From assembly GCA_031551965.1 (NCBI GenBank), contig JAVBMW010000027.1, positions 17,468 through 81,467 of the forward strand: a stretch of DNA of 64,000 nt, in the 5' to 3' direction. The position numbers and the translations under genes are program-made. The notes below the pieces were generated by a model, which was not told the origin of the DNA, ran no database searches, and saw only the letters and a program-made list of their open reading frames with translations. Shown in pieces: positions 8,206 to 16,149 of the stretch; position 1 is the first letter of the stretch; the number at the start of each line of letters is the position of its first letter. The DNA comes from CALVGQ01 sp031551965 (lineage in GTDB: Bacteria > Bacillota_I > Bacilli_A > Erysipelotrichales > Erysipelotrichaceae).

Positions 8206-9438
8206 ATGAATGAAAAAATATTACGAAAATATGCAAGTGTTGCGGTTAGAATGGGTGTTAACATTCAACCAGGACAACTTTTAGTTATTAATTCTCCAGT
8301 ACACAGTTCAGAGTTCGCAAGACTTTGTGCAGAAGAAGCTTACAAAGCTGGTGCTGGTGAAGTTATGGTTACTTATAACGATGAAAAGCTTTCTAAAATT
8401 CATTATGATTATGCAGATGTTGAAGTGATCGGTAATGTACCTGAATGGAATATCAAACGTAAAGAGTATGAACAAGGGAACAAGTGTGCTTATTTGCATT
8501 TGGATTCACGCATTCCATCTATTTTGAAAGATGCTGATCCTGAAAAAGTCAGAGTTGCAACGACAATGATTTCAAAAGCACTGAAACCATTCCAAACTTA
8601 TACAAGGGCAAATCATGGACAATGGTGTATCGTTGGTGTACCTAATCCAGAATGGGCTACAAAAGTATTCCCAGATCTTAATACCGAAGATGCAGTTGAA
8701 AAATTATGGGAAGTGATTCTTGCAAGTGTCTATATCACTGAAGACAATGACCCAATCGCTGTATGGGAAGAGCACAATGCCGAAATTAGAAATCATTCTC
8801 GCGAACTCAATGCCTATGACTTTAAATCACTTCATTTCAAAAATGGAGCAGGAACTGATTTGGTCGTAGAACTTGTAGAAAATCACATTTGGGCTGGTGG
8901 CTGTGAATATACAACAGGTGGAGTATTATTTAATCCAAACATGCCGACTGAAGAAGTATTTTGTATGCCTCACAGAAATAAAGTAAATGGAAAAGTAGTT
9001 AGTACAAAACCACTTAGCTACAATGGTAAACTAATTGATCAATTCACATTGAATTTCGTTGATGGAAAAGCAGTGAGCTTTGAAGCTAGTAACAACAGTG
9101 AAATCCTTAAGAGTTTACTTGAACTCGATGAAGGATCAAGTCGTTTAGGTGAAGTTGCCTTGATCAGTCATGATTCTCCAATATCAAAGAGTCAGATTTT
9201 ATATTATGATACTTTATTTGATGAAAATGCATCTTGTCACTTAGCATTAGGTGCAGCTTATCCAATGAATGTCAAAGATGGTAATGATTTAAGTGAAGAA
9301 GAACTTCTTGAAAAAGGATCAAATCAATCTATGACTCACGTTGATTTCATGTTTGGATCAAGTGATATGGAAATAACAGGTCTTACTCAAGATGGTGAAG
9401 TTATTCAAATATTTACAAATGGAAATTTCGTATTTTAA
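8206..9438 (+). CDS. M29-family metallo-aminopeptidase (AmpS/PepS/AmpT-like)
   Basis: Protein of 410 residues, the usual length for M29 peptidases. Metal-ligand regions are recognisable: NMPTEEVFCMPHRNKVNG (glutamates), LGEVALISHDSPIS, FDENASCHLALGAAYP and THVDFMFGSSDMEITG. The family removes N-terminal residues from peptides in the cytoplasm with two zinc or cobalt ions. The ATG at 8206 has GGGTG six bases upstream; a GTG at 8197 overlapping the ROK gene is also possible. The two genes are co-transcribed, and a strong terminator follows. Confidence 0.92.
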   Translation: MNEKILRKYASVAVRMGVNIQPGQLLVINSPVHSSEFARLCAEEAYKAGAGEVMVTYNDEKLSKIHYDYADVEVIGNVPEWNIKRKEYEQGNKCAYLHLDSRIPSILKDADPEKVRVATTMISKALKPFQTYTRANHGQWCIVGVPNPEWATKVFPDLNTEDAVEKLWEVILASVYITEDNDPIAVWEEHNAEIRNHSRELNAYDFKSLHFKNGAGTDLVVELVENHIWAGGCEYTTGGVLFNPNMPTEEVFCMPHRNKVNGKVVSTKPLSYNGKLIDQFTLNFVDGKAVSFEASNNSEILKSLLELDEGSSRLGEVALISHDSPISKSQILYYDTLFDENASCHLALGAAYPMNVKDGNDLSEEELLEKGSNQSMTHVDFMFGSSDMEITGLTQDGEVIQIFTNGNFVF

Positions 9439-9445
9439 TCAAATC

Positions 9446-9479
9446 AATTGTAGTGCATAAAAAGCACTACAATTTTTTT
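9446..9479 (+). terminator. Strong intrinsic terminator
   Basis: A perfect stem of at least 10 pairs (ATTGTAGTGC and GCACTACAAT, 9447-9456 and 9464-9473) with a 7-base loop is followed by six T. It follows the aminopeptidase stop. Confidence 0.92.
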
Positions 9480-9620
9480 AATGTTGATTATATTAATATT
9501 ATTAGTGTATTATTAGTTTATAGAAAATAGATGCAATACGGTATACCAATATATTTATAGCTTAATCTGATTTATAAAAAGGATGGTAATGACTTAGATT
9601 TACATATCAGGAGAAGTTTT

Positions 9621-10151
9621 ATGGGAAAGAAGATGTTGTTTAAAAATTATTTGAAAAGTTATTGTAAAGATTTAACAGGGACTGAAGATTACAGACTTTC
9701 ATCTTTTGCTTCGAAATTAAATGATAATCCTCGAAGTCAACATCCCGTTTTCTTATATGCGTTAATGTTTCCAAATGAGAAATATTTTAAGAATAAGCTT
9801 AATCAAAAACAACTCGAAGAATATTCTGTTTTAGAAAAACACTATGAAAAATACAAAGATATTGAACTAATGCTTCAAAAAGAGAAGTTTTTAATAATAG
9901 AATATCGAAAGGTTTATGATGCTTATATTCAGTATACAAGTGATTATGCTGCTGATACTCCATTGAAAAGGGCATATCATGAAAAAATTTTGCAAATGTT
10001 AGGAAATAGAAAAATAAGTAACTATCGGATTTGTGTTGACAATAATTTGAATCAGGGAAATTTTCATAGTTTCTTAAAGGGTGATTATTCAAAATTAAGT
10101 AAAGACAAATGTAAAGACGTATATCTATATTTGCAAAAATCGGAAATTTAA
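9621..10151 (+). CDS. Unknown protein with C-terminal helix-turn-helix-like region
   Basis: I do not recognise a named family. The 176-residue protein is lysine- and tyrosine-rich. The middle (about residues 60-115) is predicted helical. The C-terminal 45 residues, ISNYRICVDNNLNQGNFHSF followed by LKGDYSKLSKDKCKDVYLY, resemble a Cro/XRE-like DNA-binding fold that recurs in hypothetical proteins of this lineage. The start ATG follows AGGAGAAG. It is the first gene of an accessory block with an ECF sigma factor. Part of it (9756-9873) is duplicated as a decayed fragment at 11611-11728. A regulatory role is inferred only weakly. Confidence 0.6.
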   Translation: MGKKMLFKNYLKSYCKDLTGTEDYRLSSFASKLNDNPRSQHPVFLYALMFPNEKYFKNKLNQKQLEEYSVLEKHYEKYKDIELMLQKEKFLIIEYRKVYDAYIQYTSDYAADTPLKRAYHEKILQMLGNRKISNYRICVDNNLNQGNFHSFLKGDYSKLSKDKCKDVYLYLQKSEI

Positions 10152-10261
10152 TAAAGGAAAGCTAATGATTAGCACTGATACATTTTAAAAATGTATCTTT
10201 TTAAAAAACCTTTGTAAGATTTTATGAACTTAAGAGTCATATTAGTAAAGGAGGAAAAATT

Positions 10262-10768
10262 GTGGATGAATTTGAAGAAATATATCGACTGTATTTTAAT
10301 GATGTATATCGCTATTTGTTGAAGTTATGTCGAAATCAACATATTGCTGAAGACATCACAAGTGATACCTTCTTTAAAGCGATGAAAGCGATGGATAAGT
10401 TTAGAAACGAAAGTGATTTGAGAGTATGGTTATGTCAAATCGCTAAGAATAGTTACTATTCTTATTTAAGAAAACACAATCAAACCCAGTATGTAGAAGA
10501 AATGGAAATCTTGGATTCGCTTTATTATCAAGACAATTTGTCAAAAGACTTCAATGACAAAGAAGAAGTTATGGCAATTCATCAAATATTGCATAATTTA
10601 GAAGAACCTTACAAAGAAGTGTTTCATCTAAGATTCTTTACTGAATTGAGCTTTATCCAGATCGGTAACTTATTTGGCAAAACTGAAAACTGGGCTTGTG
10701 TAACTTATCATCGTGCAAGATTTAAAATCAAACAAAGAATGGAGGAAAAAGGATATGAATCAATGTAA
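10262..10768 (+). CDS. ECF-type RNA polymerase sigma factor
   Basis: Protein of 168 residues with a GTG start preceded by AAAGGAGG. Sigma region 2 lies at about residues 3-70 (YRLYFNDVYRYLLKLC, AEDITSDTFFKAM), and region 4 at about 105-160 (LEEPYKEVFHLRFFTELSF, then IGNLFGKTENWACVTYHRAR). There is no region 1.1 or 3, as expected for the ECF group. The 3' end overlaps the anti-sigma gene by 14 bases, the classic sigma/anti-sigma arrangement with translational coupling. The inducing signal is unknown; cell envelope stress or antimicrobial peptides are typical for relatives. Confidence 0.92.
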   Translation: MDEFEEIYRLYFNDVYRYLLKLCRNQHIAEDITSDTFFKAMKAMDKFRNESDLRVWLCQIAKNSYYSYLRKHNQTQYVEEMEILDSLYYQDNLSKDFNDKEEVMAIHQILHNLEEPYKEVFHLRFFTELSFIQIGNLFGKTENWACVTYHRARFKIKQRMEEKGYESM

Positions 10769-11645
10769 TATCGTAAAGGATTTATTACCCCTATATGTAG
10801 AAGATTTAGTAAGTGAAGATACGAAATGTTATGTTGAAGATCATTTAAATACATGTGAATCATGTCAAAATGAACTGAAACAATTGAAACTTGGGAAAAT
10901 TGAAGTATCAAATGATGCAACTATACCTTTAAAAAAAATCAAAAAAAATTTAGAAAGGAAACAGTTAAAAACTATTTTAGTAACGGCATCTTTAGTTATT
11001 TTGGCTTTTGGCATTGTGATATTTGGCTTTTTAACAAAACATAACCCTGCTCGAAATCCTAACAATATACTTACTGTAATAGAATCAGATGATGAAGTAA
11101 TTATTGAGTTTCAACCTGAAATTGCAGGATATGAAGTATATAATGAAATAATTGATAATGAATTCATGTCGTACAAATTGTATGCTTGGTATACTGAGTG
11201 GAATAGAATTTCAAACAATGATGAAATTCTTAGGTTTTCGGTCAATAAAAATGAAATCAATAATTTTATAATTGAGTATAGTGATTATGAAAATGATAAA
11301 TTGATATATTCGACTTCTGGATACTTAGGACAATCATTTCATGTATTGGTAGCTTTGCGTTTAGGTTATTATCTTATGATTGATTTGGCTATAATTGTGA
11401 TTTTGTCAATTATGCTGATGATATATAGAAAAAATCATAATTTTAAAATATGGCTTCAACGCATGATTTTGCTACCTATTTGTTACTTGTTTGGACATTT
11501 TAGTATAAAAGGTTTTAATACCATTTCTATTACGATAAGCCGAGATTTCCTATTAATATGTGCAGTAACGATCTGTATGTATTGTGCAAGTTTAATGTTA
11601 TTTAACCATTTATGCGTTAATGTTTCCAAACGAGAAATATTTTAA
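10755..11645 (+). CDS. Zinc-finger membrane anti-sigma factor
   Basis: Protein of 296 residues. The N-terminus has the anti-sigma zinc finger: CNIVKDLLPLYVEDL, then HLNTCESCQ (HxxxCxxC, about residues 32-42). One membrane segment at about 78-97 (ILVTASLVILAFGIVIFGFL) leads into an extracytoplasmic domain of about 110 residues, then two or three further membrane helices. The ATG at 10755 follows GGAGGAAAAA inside the sigma gene. An oddity: the last ten or so residues (LCVNVSKREIF) are read from DNA that is nearly identical to part of the 9621 gene but in another frame. The natural C-terminus was therefore probably replaced. Confidence 0.85.
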   Translation: MNQCNIVKDLLPLYVEDLVSEDTKCYVEDHLNTCESCQNELKQLKLGKIEVSNDATIPLKKIKKNLERKQLKTILVTASLVILAFGIVIFGFLTKHNPARNPNNILTVIESDDEVIIEFQPEIAGYEVYNEIIDNEFMSYKLYAWYTEWNRISNNDEILRFSVNKNEINNFIIEYSDYENDKLIYSTSGYLGQSFHVLVALRLGYYLMIDLAIIVILSIMLMIYRKNHNFKIWLQRMILLPICYLFGHFSIKGFNTISITISRDFLLICAVTICMYCASLMLFNHLCVNVSKREIF

Positions 11646-11728
11646 GAATAACATTAATCAAAAACAACTCGAAGAATATTCAATTTTAAAAAGTATTTTG
11701 AAAAATACTAAGATATAGAATTAATGCT
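11611..11728 (+). pseudogene. Decayed partial copy of the 9621-10151 gene
   Basis: The stretch beginning TATGCGTTAATGTTTCCAAA is nearly identical to 9756-9873 for its first 80 or so bases. It stays recognisable to about 11728, where AATTAATGCTT matches GAACTAATGCTT. Frameshifts and a stop make it non-coding in the original frame. The homology starts abruptly inside the C-terminal codons of the anti-sigma gene, marking a recombination boundary. The 5' half and the DNA-binding end of the original gene are not present. Confidence 0.85.
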
Positions 11729-11857
11729 TTAACTTACAATTTCTAATAGTGACAGTTATAAAGAAGTGAAAACAAATTTATTTATTGATAAACAATAAAT
11801 AAATGTTGCAAAACAGAAAATATTTGATATACTTCTCTTATAGAGAAGGTGAAGGAA

Positions 11858-12559
11858 ATGAAATCTTTGTATTCAAAAAACTTTAGGCAAATTATTATTT
11901 TATGTATTACGATACTATATACAATGGCGTTTTGTGTTTCGATATTTGCAGTAATGACAAAGCGCAATTACTTACCATATACAGAAAGCCTATTGAAGAT
12001 GGAATTACAAAAAGACCAGTTGTCGATTCAATTTAATTTACCAGCAACAGATTATGAAGTAATTCAAAAAGATATGGATGATGGTTTTATCATTTATGAA
12101 GTAAAGACGTGGAACACTTATTGGGATTCACTTGTAAAAGATAAGGAACCTATGGTATATGAGATTAAACGTGATAATCTATTGAATTTAGTAGTTAATT
12201 ATAGTGATTATGAAAATCACTGGAATTTATATGAATCATCAGATACTCATGGAGGATTTTCAGTATTAAGGCGTTTGGTATTGGGATATTATTTTATAGT
12301 TGCTTTAATTTTATGTGTATTCTTCTTTATTCTTGAACTCCTTTTCATCAAATTGAGGGAAGTACGGATTTGGGTCGAAAGAATACTTTTGTTGCCAGTT
12401 TCTTATATTTTAAGTCACCTGATAGTAAGAGGCTTTGCATCAGCTTCTGCTGAGGCATATCGTGATTTTATTTTGATCTGTATTATCACAGTGTGTTTAT
12501 ATGTTGCTTCCTTACTTGTATTGATACTTTTCCAGTCAAAGAAGAAAATTATAGCTTAG
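11858..12559 (+). CDS. Membrane protein homologous to the anti-sigma C-terminal part, no zinc finger
   Basis: Protein of 233 residues. A membrane segment lies near the N-terminus (about residues 11-31). It is followed by an external domain and membrane helices at about 140-165 and 180-225. It aligns along its length with residues from about 75 of the neighbouring anti-sigma factor. Shared landmarks are YEV, the WYTEW/WNTYW pair, YSDYEN, LGYY, R(M)ILLP and the RDFLLICAVTIC/RDFILICIITVC pair. The cytoplasmic sigma-binding zinc finger is absent. AAGGTG lies six bases before the ATG. It looks like the surviving part of a duplicated unit; whether it still has a role (for example a partner subunit) is open. 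Confidence 0.75.
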   Translation: MKSLYSKNFRQIIILCITILYTMAFCVSIFAVMTKRNYLPYTESLLKMELQKDQLSIQFNLPATDYEVIQKDMDDGFIIYEVKTWNTYWDSLVKDKEPMVYEIKRDNLLNLVVNYSDYENHWNLYESSDTHGGFSVLRRLVLGYYFIVALILCVFFFILELLFIKLREVRIWVERILLLPVSYILSHLIVRGFASASAEAYRDFILICIITVCLYVASLLVLILFQSKKKIIA

Positions 12560-12562
12560 TTT

Positions 12563-12603
12563 TTAAAGGCGTTTATCAAATTGTAGATAAGCGTTTTTTT
12601 TAG
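12563..12603 (+). terminator. Intrinsic terminator
   Basis: CGTTTATC, an eight-base loop and GATAAGCG form a stem with one G-T pair, followed by a run of T. It closes the sigma/anti-sigma block. Confidence 0.8.
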
Positions 12604-12714
12604 AAAATATTATTTTACTCACTTTTAATTGGGCTTGTTTACAATTTTGACCAAAAAGTTTCTATGGTTTTAATTTGGACATTAATTTGATACAATGATA
12701 AAGGTGATGTTCAA

Positions 12715-14184
12715 ATGTTTCATATATCTGATGTAAAAAAATATAGTCGATGTCCTAAGATGTTTTATAATTCACTTCATGAGCCGGTGAATTCTTTTAT
12801 GCGTTATATACGTGTAGATGAAGCATTGACAGAACTTGCGATGCAGAAGCTTAAAGTAGAAAACTATTTTTTAGGGCAACGCAATGATCCAAGTTCAGTA
12901 GCGATGGAAGCATCTAAAAATAATGAATGGTTGATCAAAGCGCGTTTTGAAGCTGAAAACTGTAGAGTTAAAATTCCTCTAATGCATAAAACTGAAGAGG
13001 GGTGGGATCTTTACTTTATATTAACGGCAATTTATCCAAAAGAAGATGATATGCAATATTATTGTAATAATGTCTGGGTGTTGAATAAGTTAGGATTTAA
13101 AATCAATAATATTTATATTTTACATTTAAACAAAGATTACATCAGAGAAGCTGAATTGAATGTAGATCAGCTATTTGTGATTGGGGAAGATTTTTATAAT
13201 GCTAACGGTAATCCAGTCAGTAAGGTCACAAAGACTATAAAAGATAGAATACAAAATTTGACACCTGTTCTAAAAGAAATGGAACAGGTTGCAGCACTTG
13301 ATGAATTTGAAGCAGTAAAGTCAAAAAAATGTATAAAAAGAAATCGATGTTCATATTATGATGTTTGTTTTCCAAATGAAAAAAAATTAGAAGATGATTC
13401 AGTGATGACATTAGTTTCATCTCAATATAAAAATGAAATGTTTCAGGAAGGAATAAGATTGTTAAAAGATATTCCCTTGAATCGTTTAGAAGGCTCTAGA
13501 CAACAATATGCACAAGTTATGGCAAGTCGTAAGGGTGGTCAGTTTGTGGATAAGAGTGCCCTTAAAACGTGGATCAATAATCAACTTGTTGAACCACTAA
13601 GTTTTTTAGATTTTGAATGGGAAACTTATGCGATACCGCCATTTGTTGGATTAAAACCTTTTGATGTGGTTTGTTTCCAATATTCACTGCATATGCTAAA
13701 AGAGGACCAATCTTTGATCCACAAAGAATTTTTAGGAGTTCATGATTGCCGTGAAGAATTCATTTTACGATTGATTCAAGATCTGCCAAAAAGTGGAAGC
13801 ATTTTAGCTTACAACGGTGAAGGTGCTGAAAAGCTTCGTTTAATTGAATTGGCTGAACAATTTCCCCAATACAAAGATGAGTTATTGTCAATATGCGACC
13901 GTATCGTTGATTTAAGTATTCCTTTTATGAATGGTTTAGTTTATGACATACGAATGAAAGGCTTTTATTCACTTAAAGTTTTATTATCAGTCTTTGATAA
14001 TGAATTAAAATATTCAGATTTGGATATCAGTCATGGAATGGATGCTGTATTCAAATGGAGAAGCATGGATAAAGATGAAAGTGAAAATAAAGAAATTGAA
14101 CAACAACTTATGGAATATTGTGGGTTAGACACATTAGCCATGGTGATCGTATTGGATTGGTTAAAAAAACAGGTGGAGGATTAA
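12715..14184 (+). CDS. DUF2779 protein: PD-(D/E)XK/Cas4-like domain plus DEDD exonuclease-like domain
   Basis: Protein of 489 residues. The N-terminal half starts with HISDVKKYSRCPKMFY, the opening of Cas4/AddB-like nucleases. Cysteines at 13, 206, 212 and 218 (the last three in CIKRNRCSYYDVC) could hold an iron-sulfur cluster as in those enzymes. The C-terminal half is the DUF2779 region, which resembles a DEDD exonuclease. It has LDFEWETYAIPPF (DxE motif), QYSLHML, LAYNGEG, and a final YCGLDTLAMV with motif III-like spacing. A role in DNA or RNA processing is inferred; the family is uncharacterised. It is two bases from the dipeptidase gene and probably co-transcribed. Confidence 0.75.
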   Translation: MFHISDVKKYSRCPKMFYNSLHEPVNSFMRYIRVDEALTELAMQKLKVENYFLGQRNDPSSVAMEASKNNEWLIKARFEAENCRVKIPLMHKTEEGWDLYFILTAIYPKEDDMQYYCNNVWVLNKLGFKINNIYILHLNKDYIREAELNVDQLFVIGEDFYNANGNPVSKVTKTIKDRIQNLTPVLKEMEQVAALDEFEAVKSKKCIKRNRCSYYDVCFPNEKKLEDDSVMTLVSSQYKNEMFQEGIRLLKDIPLNRLEGSRQQYAQVMASRKGGQFVDKSALKTWINNQLVEPLSFLDFEWETYAIPPFVGLKPFDVVCFQYSLHMLKEDQSLIHKEFLGVHDCREEFILRLIQDLPKSGSILAYNGEGAEKLRLIELAEQFPQYKDELLSICDRIVDLSIPFMNGLVYDIRMKGFYSLKVLLSVFDNELKYSDLDISHGMDAVFKWRSMDKDESENKEIEQQLMEYCGLDTLAMVIVLDWLKKQVED

Positions 14185-14185
14185 A

Positions 14186-15112
14186 ATGAAAATTTTAGAT
14201 TTACACGCTGATATTGGATATGACATTGCTTTAAAACGATCGAATCAAGAGTCTGATGTATTTATGCGCCATCATTATTCAAAATTACAAACTGGAGAAA
14301 TAACGACAACTGCAGTTGCGTGCTATTTTGAAGGTCAAGAGTCATGGGAAACAATGCAAGATGCAGTACTAGAATGCAATGAAGATATAAAAAATACAGA
14401 CATCAACATTATTTTAAACAAAAATGATTTTGATACTAGTGCACAACAAAGTGTTATTTTGACAATTGAAGGAATGTGCGGTATTGATCAGGATGTTGAA
14501 GATAGAATACAGTGGCTTTATGATCATGGTGTACGTATCGGAAGTCTTTGTTGGAATGAACAAAATGCCTTAGCGACAGGAAAAAATGGAGATGTAACAC
14601 GAGGATTGACCGATTTAGGAAAACGTGTGATCAAAAAAATGAATGAATTAAAAATGATTATCGATGTTTCACACGCTAATGAAAAAACATTCTGGGATAT
14701 CATTGAATGCAGCGAAAGACCAATTATTGCGACTCATAGTAATTACCGTGATCTTTGCAATGTTGAACGTAATCTTACCTTTCAACAACTCAAAGCAATC
14801 GCCCAAAAAGGGGGACTTGTAGGACTCAACGCAGCTAAAAACTTTGTCGATCCTAATCCTGAACTTCAGGATGTTGCCCACTTAGCGAAACACGGAATTG
14901 AAATGACAAAAGTAGTTGGCATTGACCATATTGCGATCGGTTTTGATTTTATGGATTTCTTTGAAAGTGATCGATCCTTTATGGCAAAAGGACTTGAATC
15001 TGCAGATGTTGCCCAAAATCTTTTGATTGAGTTACAAAACGAATTGAGTATTGAAGATGTGAGCAAAATTGCTTCAGAAAATGCGATCCGCTTTTTAAAA
15101 AAAGAGTTATAA
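14186..15112 (+). CDS. M19-family membrane dipeptidase (renal dipeptidase-like)
   Basis: Protein of 308 residues. It begins ILDLHADIGYDIALK with the HxD zinc-binding pair. Other family motifs are TIEGMCGID (metal-bridging glutamate), IDVSHANEKTFWDI, IIATHSNYRDLC and IAIGFDFMDFF. These zinc enzymes hydrolyse dipeptides, including D-Ala-type peptides and sometimes cysteinylglycine. No signal peptide is present, so the bacterial enzyme should be cytoplasmic. GTGGAGG precedes the ATG. A bidirectional terminator separates it from the convergent DUF362 gene. Confidence 0.9.
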   Translation: MKILDLHADIGYDIALKRSNQESDVFMRHHYSKLQTGEITTTAVACYFEGQESWETMQDAVLECNEDIKNTDINIILNKNDFDTSAQQSVILTIEGMCGIDQDVEDRIQWLYDHGVRIGSLCWNEQNALATGKNGDVTRGLTDLGKRVIKKMNELKMIIDVSHANEKTFWDIIECSERPIIATHSNYRDLCNVERNLTFQQLKAIAQKGGLVGLNAAKNFVDPNPELQDVAHLAKHGIEMTKVVGIDHIAIGFDFMDFFESDRSFMAKGLESADVAQNLLIELQNELSIEDVSKIASENAIRFLKKEL

Positions 15113-15145
15113 AAAACATCTTGGAAATTTTCCAAGATGTTTTAA
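15111..15145. terminator. Bidirectional terminator between convergent genes
   Basis: AAACATCTTGGAAA and TTTCCAAGATGTTT are inverted repeats with a tiny loop. A-rich and T-rich flanks on the two sides serve both the dipeptidase and the DUF362 gene. Confidence 0.88.
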
Positions 15146-15148
15146 GTT

Positions 15149-16015
15149 CTAGTCAAGTGAAATTAACTCATAATCTTTAGAGCCAATTTCTAATTTGAAT
15201 GCTGCTTCAATTGTATGGACACCATTTTTAGATTCAATTCTTTCAATCAAATGCTTCTTGCCCGGATCATCACTTGCATAGACTAAATCGATGCAAGCCT
15301 GATCCAATGCAACAGGATCACATGAAGCAAGGATTCCGATGTCTTTTATTTTTGGATCCTCTGCCTTTGCACAACAATCACAATCGACAGACATATTACT
15401 CATGACATTGATATATACTATTTGATCTTTGTAATGATCCACGATTGTTTTAGCGGCATCTGCCATAGATTCTAAGAATGAATCATGATCAGATGACCAT
15501 TTCTTCTTTGGATCGCCTGCCCCATGAATACAAGCTTTACCATGACTTGAAGCAATACCAATCGCAATGTTTTTTAAAGCACCACCGTAGCCACCTGAAG
15601 GATGTCCTTTGAAGTGAGAAAGCACGAGCATCGAATCATAGTTAGTTAAATGAGATCCTACAAAATTTTCTTTTAAGTGGAATCCTCCAGCTAATGGTAA
15701 TGAAATGTGTCCATCTTCATCCATAATGTCAACTTTTGCGATTTCAGTCCAACCATGAAGTTGCATTGTTTCCCAATGCTTTTCTGTAGTGTTTCGCTTA
15801 CCAGGATATGCGGTATTACATTCGACGATCGTTCCTTGAACATGATCGATCATTGGTTTCCAAAAACTAGGTCTTAGAAAATTTTGATTTCCTATTTCTC
15901 CTGAATGAAGTTTGACCGCAATATTACCTCTAAGTTCAATATTTAGTTTTTCAAATATTTCAATTGTTTTTTCAGGACTTATTATTTTTGTGAAGTATAC
16001 TTTTGATTTTTCCAT
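15149..16015 (-). CDS. DUF362 domain protein (Fe-S-associated, function unknown)
   Basis: Protein of 288 residues. It carries the DUF362 features VYFTKIISPEKT, IAVKLHSGEIGN, FKGHPSGGYGGALKNIAIG and CDCCAKAEDPKIKDIGILAS, the last with a CxCC cluster. The closing portion GILASCDPVALDQACIDLV is the most conserved part of the family. Family members often carry ferredoxin domains; here only the short cysteine cluster is seen. No biochemical function is established. The start ATG at 16015 follows GGAGAT; a start further upstream would lack a site. Confidence 0.85.
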   Translation of the reverse strand: MEKSKVYFTKIISPEKTIEIFEKLNIELRGNIAVKLHSGEIGNQNFLRPSFWKPMIDHVQGTIVECNTAYPGKRNTTEKHWETMQLHGWTEIAKVDIMDEDGHISLPLAGGFHLKENFVGSHLTNYDSMLVLSHFKGHPSGGYGGALKNIAIGIASSHGKACIHGAGDPKKKWSSDHDSFLESMADAAKTIVDHYKDQIVYINVMSNMSVDCDCCAKAEDPKIKDIGILASCDPVALDQACIDLVYASDDPGKKHLIERIESKNGVHTIEAAFKLEIGSKDYELISLD

Positions 16016-16129
16016 TTTCTTAATCTCCTTAGAATTATTATACATTAAAATTTAATAAGAATAGCAAGAAGGAGTTGCGAGTGTTAATTTATATGCCTCT
16101 AATACGCTAAAATATTTCTTGAATATACA

Positions 16130-16144
16130 GTCTTTTAGAAAGAC
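16130..16144 (-). terminator. Short hairpin after the beta-helix lipoprotein gene
   Basis: GTCTTT and AAAGAC form a six-pair stem with a three-base loop directly downstream of the stop at 16150. The T run on the minus strand is poor, so its terminator function is uncertain. Confidence 0.35.
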
Positions 16145-16149
16145 ACTTT

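Noticed and set aside
12715..14184. Cas4 of a CRISPR system.
   Set aside because: No repeat arrays or other cas genes anywhere in the window, and the C-terminal half fits DUF2779.
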